From Thiobacillus sp. 65-1059 (GTDB lineage Bacteria; Pseudomonadota; Gammaproteobacteria; Burkholderiales; Thiobacillaceae): a stretch of 53,744 nt of DNA. The translations under genes were made by a program, and so were the position numbers. The notes beneath the pieces were generated by a model. It was not told where the DNA came from. It worked only from the letters and a program-made list of their open reading frames with translations, and ran no database searches. How positions within the stretch are numbered: the first letter of the stretch is position 1; the number at the start of each line of letters is the position of its first letter. Positions 48,534-53,744 of the stretch are shown piece by piece. The stretch spans positions 1-53,744 of the forward strand of contig MKUE01000112.1 of the NCBI GenBank assembly GCA_001897675.1, written 5' to 3'.

Positions 48534-49316
48534 TTATTTCATCTTGCGCTTGAGATAGCCATCTGGCGCCACGGTGATCAGCAACTTATTGTGGATTGAC
48601 TGGTCGATCTCGAACTCGGGATGGGACTTCAGGTACTCATGGACGGCAGTCTTGGGGTTGTTGCCCGGCCCCCATGGGCGATCAGGGTACATGTTGTCGG
48701 GCAGGTCCTCGATGATGGTGTCGAATACCACGCAGTAGCTACCTACGGAACACAATGGCGCATAGGCCTCCAGTTCAGCCAATACATGTTCATGGGTATG
48801 ATTCGAGTCGAGACAAACAAGGATGCGGCTATGTCCCGCAGCGAGCTTCTTAACCTGGTCGATAATTTCAGGCGCAATGCTGGAGCCTTGAATCATCTGG
48901 ATACGTGAAGCCATGGGGTGGGCTTCAATGGCAGCACGGTTGTGGGCACGAATGTCGATATCGATGCCCAAAACCTTGCGGCGGGATTCTTTGGGGTTGA
49001 AGCTAATTCCCGTCTGGATTGCGTCACACATATCCAGTTGCGCCAGCATTGAGGCGCTGAAGATCAGCGATCCGCCGTGGGCGATGCCGGTTTCGATGAC
49101 GAGGTCGGGCTTGATCGACCAGATCAGTTCTTGCATGGCAATCATGTCTTGCGGGTATTGGATGATCGGCCGCCCCATCCAAGAGAAATTGTATGAGTAT
49201 TTCGGTTGGGTACTCGCGCGTATAAAGTCATATGCAGCGCGCTGAATCTCGGAGTTTTGATAAGAAGCAACTCTAGCTCGACATTCTTCCTGGAATTCTT
49301 TGTATTTGTTTGTCAT
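48534..49316 (-). CDS. CmcI-type (cephalosporin hydroxylase family) methyltransferase
   Basis: A 260-residue protein of the CmcI/rhamnosyl O-methyltransferase family. The SAM-binding motif is DLVIETGIAHGGSLIFSASML, followed by VLGIDIDIRAHNRAAIEAHP, ILVCLDSNHTHEHVLAELEAYAPL and the final LLITVAPDGYLKRKMK. The likely reaction is O-methylation of a sugar hydroxyl, although hydroxylation was the original claim for the family. The gene overlaps the upstream reductase gene by 4 bases. Base composition is visibly lower in GC here. Confidence 0.82.
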   Translation of the reverse strand: MTNKYKEFQEECRARVASYQNSEIQRAAYDFIRASTQPKYSYNFSWMGRPIIQYPQDMIAMQELIWSIKPDLVIETGIAHGGSLIFSASMLAQLDMCDAIQTGISFNPKESRRKVLGIDIDIRAHNRAAIEAHPMASRIQMIQGSSIAPEIIDQVKKLAAGHSRILVCLDSNHTHEHVLAELEAYAPLCSVGSYCVVFDTIIEDLPDNMYPDRPWGPGNNPKTAVHEYLKSHPEFEIDQSIHNKLLITVAPDGYLKRKMK

Positions 49317-50158
49317 GTGGCCTTACCAATAAGCGTTGAAAGTTTCGTTGAGTCACCCCAAAAAGCCATAGGCTCGTAATCGGGGTAAGGGTAGTAGCCG
49401 AGATTGAGCCTGATCGCCCAACCATTTTCCTTAATCCAGCCCTCTACAAGCCTACGAACAGAAATCGGGGCTCCCGAGCAGACGTTGACAGCACCGACAT
49501 CCTGCTTTGCAAGGGCCAATGAAACCAAGTGTCTAGCAGCTTCATCAACGGGCAGATAATCGCGCAATTGCTCCCCCCCGGACATATTGAAAGCCGGATC
49601 ACCTCGCTCAACCGCCTGCCTTAGCTGCGGCAACAACGAGTTTTCCGCCTGCCCTTCACCATAGAGATAAAAGAGACGTGCCCAAGTCAAATGGAATGGG
49701 TGGGTTTTCCTTAAGTATTCAAGCTCGGATCGAAGGGCATCCTTGGCAAACCCGTATGGATTGCTCGGACTCGGTGCAAGGCTTTCGCTCAACGATCCGG
49801 ACTGCATACCATATTCAAAACAGGTACCCACAACAACCAAGTTCTGCAGGCCTGATTCAATTAGTCCCTTGAGAAACCGGTATTGGGCTGGAAGCTCCAA
49901 CTCAAAATGGTGCAGGGATCTGTAATTGGGCAAACCATCCCATGCCAGATGAATCAGCACATCAGGGCATCCCATGATCTCGAAGGCGTTGGCAGGCGCA
50001 TCATGCAAATCCAGTGAAACGACATTGCCCACCGGGAGCGCCAGGGTTTTCGTCGACGATGGCCTGACGACTGCTACAACCGTGACGGCATGTTTCGCCA
50101 ACTCGGCAACCACATGCCTGCCAATGAAACCCGTTGCGCCTGTGACAGCAACTTTCAT
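49313..50158 (-). CDS. NAD(P)-dependent sugar reductase/epimerase (SDR)
   Basis: A 281-residue extended SDR. The dinucleotide loop is VAVTGATGFIGRHVV, LIHLAWDG replaces the more common HLAA, and the active site is YGFAK (Tyr-x-x-x-Lys) after SPSNP. In the context of CDP-4-keto sugar genes, it is probably the last step: reduction of the 4-keto group, or a 4-epimerisation, of the modified hexulose. It overlaps both neighbours by 4 bases and lies in the low-GC part of the island. Confidence 0.82.
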   Translation of the reverse strand: MKVAVTGATGFIGRHVVAELAKHAVTVVAVVRPSSTKTLALPVGNVVSLDLHDAPANAFEIMGCPDVLIHLAWDGLPNYRSLHHFELELPAQYRFLKGLIESGLQNLVVVGTCFEYGMQSGSLSESLAPSPSNPYGFAKDALRSELEYLRKTHPFHLTWARLFYLYGEGQAENSLLPQLRQAVERGDPAFNMSGGEQLRDYLPVDEAARHLVSLALAKQDVGAVNVCSGAPISVRRLVEGWIKENGWAIRLNLGYYPYPDYEPMAFWGDSTKLSTLIGKAT

Positions 50159-51384
50159 GACGCGGTCCGCAACTCAGGAACTGCGATGACGAAGAGACCA
50201 CCCCAAGCCCTGATGTAGTCGAGTTGTCGCATGACCTCATGCTTGAGATTCCACGGCAGGATAACGACGAAATCCGGCTTTTCGTTTTTGAGCACCGATT
50301 CATCGACGATGGGGATCCGGCTGCCTGGCATGTATTTGCTCTGTTTGGCTGGATTGCGATCCGCCACGAACAAAATGAGATCGGGGCGGATGCCAGCGTA
50401 GTTCATCAGCGTATTGCCTTTCGCGGCGGCGCCATAAGCTGCCACGCGTTTTCCCCGACGCCGGGCTTCAAGCAGGAAGGCGATGAAGTCATTCTTGACC
50501 CGGTTGGTCTTGTCCTGGAAATCAGCGTAATAGCTGGTGGTGAGCATTCCCGCGTCTGTTTCGCGTTGCAGCAGTTCATCTACCCGGGTGCTGCGCACCT
50601 GCTGCCCGGTGTCGCTTCGCTGGGCAAATATGCGCAGGCTGCCGCCGTGGGTGGGGTGTTCTTCCACATCGAATACGCTGAGGCCGTTGGCAGAAAAGAT
50701 GCGCTCGACTGCGGTGAGCGAGAGATATGAAAAGTGCTCGTGGTAGATGGTATCGAACTGGTTTTCCGCAACCAGCTTGAGCAGGTGGGGGAATTCAAAG
50801 GTGGCCACGCCTTGCGGCTTTAGCAGGACGGTAAAACCCGCCACAAAATCGTTGATGTCCGGCACATGGGCAAGCACGTTGTTGGCGGCAGTAAGATCGG
50901 CCTGCTTGCCTAAGGCAGCAAGTTCCCTGGCCAGACGCACACCAAAAAAGTCCTCCACAATCGGGATGCCTTTGGCGCGCGCCGCTGCGGCCGTGCTTGC
51001 AGTGGGCTCCACCCCGGTGCAGGGAATGTTGCGCGCCTTGACGTATTGCAGCAGGTAGCCATCGTTGGCGGCAGCCTCGACCACATGGCTGTCGGCAGTC
51101 AGGTTGAAACGCGCCGCCATGTCCGCGACATAGCGCTCCGAATGCGCCAGCCAGCTGCTGGAAAAGCCGCTGAAATAGGCATACTCGGCATCGAAGAGTT
51201 CGTTTGCCTGAGCGAAATCCTCGGTTTGCGCCAACCAGCAGTGCTCGCATACCAGCACGCGAAGTGGAAACCACTTTTCCGGCGCATGCAGGGTCTTCTC
51301 GGTGAGGTAAGCGTTGGAGGGCGGCGCGCTGCCCAGATCCGCCAAGGGCAGCCTGAGCTCGGAACCGCAGTGACGGCACTTCAT
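50155..51384 (-). CDS. Sugar C-methyltransferase (TylCIII/NovU-type)
   Basis: A 409-residue enzyme with the three-part layout of ketosugar C-methyltransferases. The N-terminal zinc-binding part has CRHCGSELRLPLADLGSAPPSNAYL and CEHCWLAQTEDF (four cysteines). The SAM domain has VVEAAANDGYLLQYVKARN and ADLTAANNVLAHVPDINDF. The C-terminal part carries YGAAAKGNTLMNYAGI. In tylosin and related pathways this type puts a methyl on C-3 of a 4-keto-6-deoxy sugar. Neighbours rfbF, rfbG and rfbC supply a suitable CDP-4-keto-6-deoxyglucose substrate. Confidence 0.87.
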   Translation of the reverse strand: MKCRHCGSELRLPLADLGSAPPSNAYLTEKTLHAPEKWFPLRVLVCEHCWLAQTEDFAQANELFDAEYAYFSGFSSSWLAHSERYVADMAARFNLTADSHVVEAAANDGYLLQYVKARNIPCTGVEPTASTAAAARAKGIPIVEDFFGVRLARELAALGKQADLTAANNVLAHVPDINDFVAGFTVLLKPQGVATFEFPHLLKLVAENQFDTIYHEHFSYLSLTAVERIFSANGLSVFDVEEHPTHGGSLRIFAQRSDTGQQVRSTRVDELLQRETDAGMLTTSYYADFQDKTNRVKNDFIAFLLEARRRGKRVAAYGAAAKGNTLMNYAGIRPDLILFVADRNPAKQSKYMPGSRIPIVDESVLKNEKPDFVVILPWNLKHEVMRQLDYIRAWGGLFVIAVPELRTAS

Positions 51385-51944
51385 TGCGTTATCCCGCCAA
51401 AATCATCATCTAGCAAAGGGTGGGCAGCATCGCGTGGTGAAAGTCCTGAAACTCGCAACGGCCACTGGATGGCCAGCCGGGGGTCCTGCGGGTTCAGGCC
51501 GCCTTCGGCTCCCTGCTGGTAGGCGGCAGTATGGAAATACAGCATTTCGCAGTCGTCGGTGAGGGTTTGAAATCCGTGGGCAAAGCCCTCCGGGATGACG
51601 AGAGTCTTGTGGTTGCCGGCGCTGAGCAATTCAGCATGCCAGCACAAAAAAGTCGGCGAATTATGGCGCAGGTCCACGGCAACATCAAAGACCTCGCCAC
51701 GCAGGCAGCTCACGAACTTGATCTCCGCATGGGGCGGGCGCTGGAAATGCATGCCACGCACCGCGCCGCGGCTCGCCGTCAAGGTATGGTTGATCTGCGC
51801 GATGTGCTTCCCCGGGGCGAGCATTTGCAGTTCCTCGCTGCAGAAGAGGCGCTCCAGATAACCCCGGCTGTCGCCAATGGGCTTGCGCTGCAAGATCCGC
51901 ACGCCGGAAAGGGGTGTATCCAGTATATCGAAGCGGATATTCAT
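51381..51944 (-). CDS. rfbC: dTDP/CDP-4-dehydro-6-deoxysugar 3,5-epimerase (RmlC type)
   Basis: A 187-residue cupin epimerase. The catalytic histidine is in RGAVRGMHFQRPPHAEIKFV, with the lysine and aspartate partners in the following strands (LRGEVFDVAVDLR). VIPEGFAHGFQTLTDDCEMLYFHTAAYQ carries the tyrosine region. Its place directly after rfbG and before a C-methyltransferase suggests it works on a CDP- rather than dTDP-sugar, but that cannot be read from sequence. It overlaps its neighbours by 4 bases each. Confidence 0.9.
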   Translation of the reverse strand: MNIRFDILDTPLSGVRILQRKPIGDSRGYLERLFCSEELQMLAPGKHIAQINHTLTASRGAVRGMHFQRPPHAEIKFVSCLRGEVFDVAVDLRHNSPTFLCWHAELLSAGNHKTLVIPEGFAHGFQTLTDDCEMLYFHTAAYQQGAEGGLNPQDPRLAIQWPLRVSGLSPRDAAHPLLDDDFGGITQ

Positions 51945-53005
51945 GCCTGCTTTGCGGCCGCCTCGTATTCCTGAATCTGTTGCACGCTGATGGCGGCCAT
52001 GTCCGAGCCTTGCTTCCAGGCCCGATGCCAGGCCAGCGTCATGTCAAGTGCGGTCTGCAGATTCCAGCGTGGACGCCATCCAAGCCGGGCCTTGGCCTTG
52101 GAGCTGTCCAGCTTGAGGGTGTTGGCTTCATGTGGCTGTGGCGAGGCATTGCATTCCCAGATGGCTCCGGGCACCTGCTGGCAAAGGCTTTCGACTATCC
52201 ATTGCACCGGCCTGGCGTCGATTTCCTCTGGGCCGAAGTTCCACGCCTCGGCGAAGTCCCGCTCTTCAGTGACCAGTTTCTCGGCCAGAACAAGGTAGCC
52301 GGACAATGGTTCCAGTACATGCTGCCATGGACGCGTGGCCATGGGTGAGCGGATGACAAGAGCCCGCCCTGCGTCCAGCGCCCGCAGGAAATCGGGAATA
52401 AGTCTGTCGGCCGCCCAGTCGCCCCCTCCGATGACGTTGCCGGCACGGGCGCTGGCAAGATGGACGCCGGCAGGTTTCAGGAAAGAGCGACGGTAGGCGG
52501 CGGTCACCAGCTCGGAGCAGGCCTTGCTGCTGGAGTAGGGATCAAAGCCTCCCAGGGCTTCGTTTTCGCGATATGGCCAGACCCATTCACGGTTCTCGTA
52601 GCACTTGTCGGTCGTGACGTTGATCACGGCTTTTACGCCAGGGGCTTGGCGCACCGCTTCGAGCAGGTTAACCGTGCCCATGACATTGACGGCATACGTC
52701 TCCACCGGCGCGGTGTAGGAATAACGCACCAGCGGCTGGGCTGCCAGATGAAAAACGACATCGGGCCGGGCCGCCTGCATGGCTCGGGTCAGCGAATCCG
52801 CTTCGCGTATGTCGGCAATCGTGCTGCGGGCCAGACGGCCGTGCAGGTCTGCAACCGTAAACAGGTTGGGCTCCGTGGCAGGTGGTAGTGCATAGCCATG
52901 GACTTCGGCGCCCATCCCGCTCAGCCACAATGTCAGCCAGCCGCCCTTGAAACCGGTGTGGCCGGTCAGGAAGACCCGCTTGCCGCGCCAGAATTCCGGG
53001 TTCAT
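51941..53005 (-). CDS. rfbG: CDP-glucose 4,6-dehydratase
   Basis: A 354-residue SDR that turns CDP-glucose into CDP-4-keto-6-deoxyglucose. The NAD loop is VFLTGHTGFKGGWLTLWLSGMGA, whose TGHTGFKGGW is diagnostic of RfbG. The region TTDKCYENREWVWPYREN and the active-site DPYSSSKACSE (YxxxK) follow. I chose the ATG at 53003-53005, which overlaps the rfbF stop (TGATG). An ATG 36 bases upstream adds residues that are not in the family. Confidence 0.95.
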   Translation of the reverse strand: MNPEFWRGKRVFLTGHTGFKGGWLTLWLSGMGAEVHGYALPPATEPNLFTVADLHGRLARSTIADIREADSLTRAMQAARPDVVFHLAAQPLVRYSYTAPVETYAVNVMGTVNLLEAVRQAPGVKAVINVTTDKCYENREWVWPYRENEALGGFDPYSSSKACSELVTAAYRRSFLKPAGVHLASARAGNVIGGGDWAADRLIPDFLRALDAGRALVIRSPMATRPWQHVLEPLSGYLVLAEKLVTEERDFAEAWNFGPEEIDARPVQWIVESLCQQVPGAIWECNASPQPHEANTLKLDSSKAKARLGWRPRWNLQTALDMTLAWHRAWKQGSDMAAISVQQIQEYEAAAKQA

Positions 53006-53744
53006 CACCACACTTTCCACGGTGCCTTGCCGGACACCCACAAGTCTTCAAGCAGGTTCTTCTCACGCAGTGTATCCATGGGCTGCCAGAACCCATTGTG
53101 TTCGAAAGCCATGAGTTGTTCGGCTGCCGCAAGACGCGTCAAGGGCTCCCCCTCCCAGCTAGTCTGGTCCCCGGCAATCAGGTCGATGCACTTGGGCGAC
53201 AGCACGAAGAAGCCGCCGTTGATCAGGCCGCCGTCACCTCGTGGTTTCTCAGTGAACCCTGAAACCTTAGCGCCATGCATCTGTAGTGCGCCGTATCGTC
53301 CAGGCGGCTGTACGGCAGTGACGGTCGCCCATTTCCCGTGCTGTTCGTGGAATGTGATTTTGCGCGTGATATCGACGTCCGATACCCCGTCGCCGTAGGT
53401 GAAACAGAAAGCCTCTTCATCCTTGACGTATTCCGCCACTCTTTTTAGCCGGCCGCCCGTCAGTGTTTCGTCACCAGTATCCACTAGTGTCACTCGCCAT
53501 GGCTCGGCCTTGCGTTGGTGGACTTCCATTTGATTGTGCTCCATGTCGAAAGTCACATCCGACATGTGCAGAAAATAATTGGCGAAGTATTCCTTGATGA
53601 CGTAACCCTTGTAGCCGCAGCAAATCACGAATTCATGAACTCCATGGGCCGAATACGACTTCATGATGTGCCACAAGATAGGCTTGCCGCCAATCTCGAT
53701 CATCGGTTTTGGCTTGAGATGAGTCTCCTCAGAGATTCGAGTGC
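53005..53744 (-). CDS. rfbF: Glucose-1-phosphate cytidylyltransferase (start cut by window end)
   Basis: About 246 residues of a nucleotidyltransferase; only the first ten or so, with the MKAVILAGGLG signature, lie beyond the window. The visible part begins TRISEETHLKPKPMIEIGGKPILWHIMK, which includes the GxGTR-end and the conserved KPKPM lysine. FTYGDGVSDVDI and the closing FWQPMDTLREKNLLEDLWVSGKAPWK match RfbF. It makes CDP-glucose and leads the operon that continues with rfbG. The internal ATG at 53701-53703 is not the true start. Confidence 0.94.
   Translation of the reverse strand, partial: TRISEETHLKPKPMIEIGGKPILWHIMKSYSAHGVHEFVICCGYKGYVIKEYFANYFLHMSDVTFDMEHNQMEVHQRKAEPWRVTLVDTGDETLTGGRLKRVAEYVKDEEAFCFTYGDGVSDVDITRKITFHEQHGKWATVTAVQPPGRYGALQMHGAKVSGFTEKPRGDGGLINGGFFVLSPKCIDLIAGDQTSWEGEPLTRLAAAEQLMAFEHNGFWQPMDTLREKNLLEDLWVSGKAPWKVW

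Overview
The window looks like a chromosomal segment of a GC-rich betaproteobacterium. The closest style is the sulfur-oxidising Thiobacillus/Sulfuricella type of the Nitrosomonadales, but this is inferred from gene order and content, not from a 16S gene. Supporting signs are the order leuC-leuD-leuB-asd-fimV-truA-trpF-trpB-trpA-accD-folC-dedD-cvpA-purF-metZ, the mla-bolA-murA-hisG block, and several DsrC/DsrE-type sulfur-relay proteins. I saw no rRNA, tRNA, CRISPR array, phage genes or transposase.

Region 1 (1-10.6 kb) is accessory housekeeping. It holds the 5' part of a TrpB2-type tryptophan synthase beta gene, a tiny lysine-rich protein, an OmpA-type porin, two exported DsrE-like proteins, a DsrC-like protein lacking the usual C-terminal cysteine, an FNR-type oxidoreductase, a DUF1059 protein, a signalling set (HDOD protein, FlhG/MinD-like ATPase, GGDEF cyclase), a flavin reductase, dodecin and a YbaN-like membrane protein.

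Region 2 (10.6-29.7 kb) is a long, tightly packed plus-strand biosynthetic block. It starts with an MFS transporter, then has leucine synthesis with an entericidin-like lipoprotein gene between leuC and leuD, aspartate semialdehyde dehydrogenase, the polar hub protein FimV behind a sigma-54-like site, TruA, the trpFBA genes, accD, folC, a SPOR protein, CvpA, PurF and MetZ. Many of these genes overlap by 4-20 bases, which suggests translational coupling.

Region 3 (29.7-41.9 kb) has lpxH, ppiB and a TPR protein on the minus strand. On the plus strand are cysS and a short DUF72-like gene, then an envelope lipid-transport operon: mlaF, mlaE, mlaD, a TolC-family outer-membrane gene, mlaC, mlaB, a YadG/YadH-like ABC pair, a BolA protein, murA and hisG. 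The TolC-like gene stands between mlaD and mlaC, where I would expect the outer-membrane lipoprotein gene mlaA.

Region 4 (41.9-53.7 kb) is a surface-polysaccharide island placed directly after hisG, where hisD would normally follow. It is mostly one minus-strand operon with 4-5 base overlaps: rfbF (cut by the window end), rfbG, a 3,5-epimerase, a sugar C-methyltransferase, a sugar 4-ketoreductase/epimerase, a CmcI-type methyltransferase, and family 2, 25, 8-like and 10 glycosyltransferases. A plus-strand FkbM methyltransferase interrupts it, and a second family 10 enzyme faces the first tail to tail. Together these predict a CDP-activated, branched (C-methyl) 6-deoxyhexose placed on an O-antigen or capsule and further methylated. 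Base composition falls around 48.5-50.2 kb, in keeping with a mosaic, horizontally assembled island.
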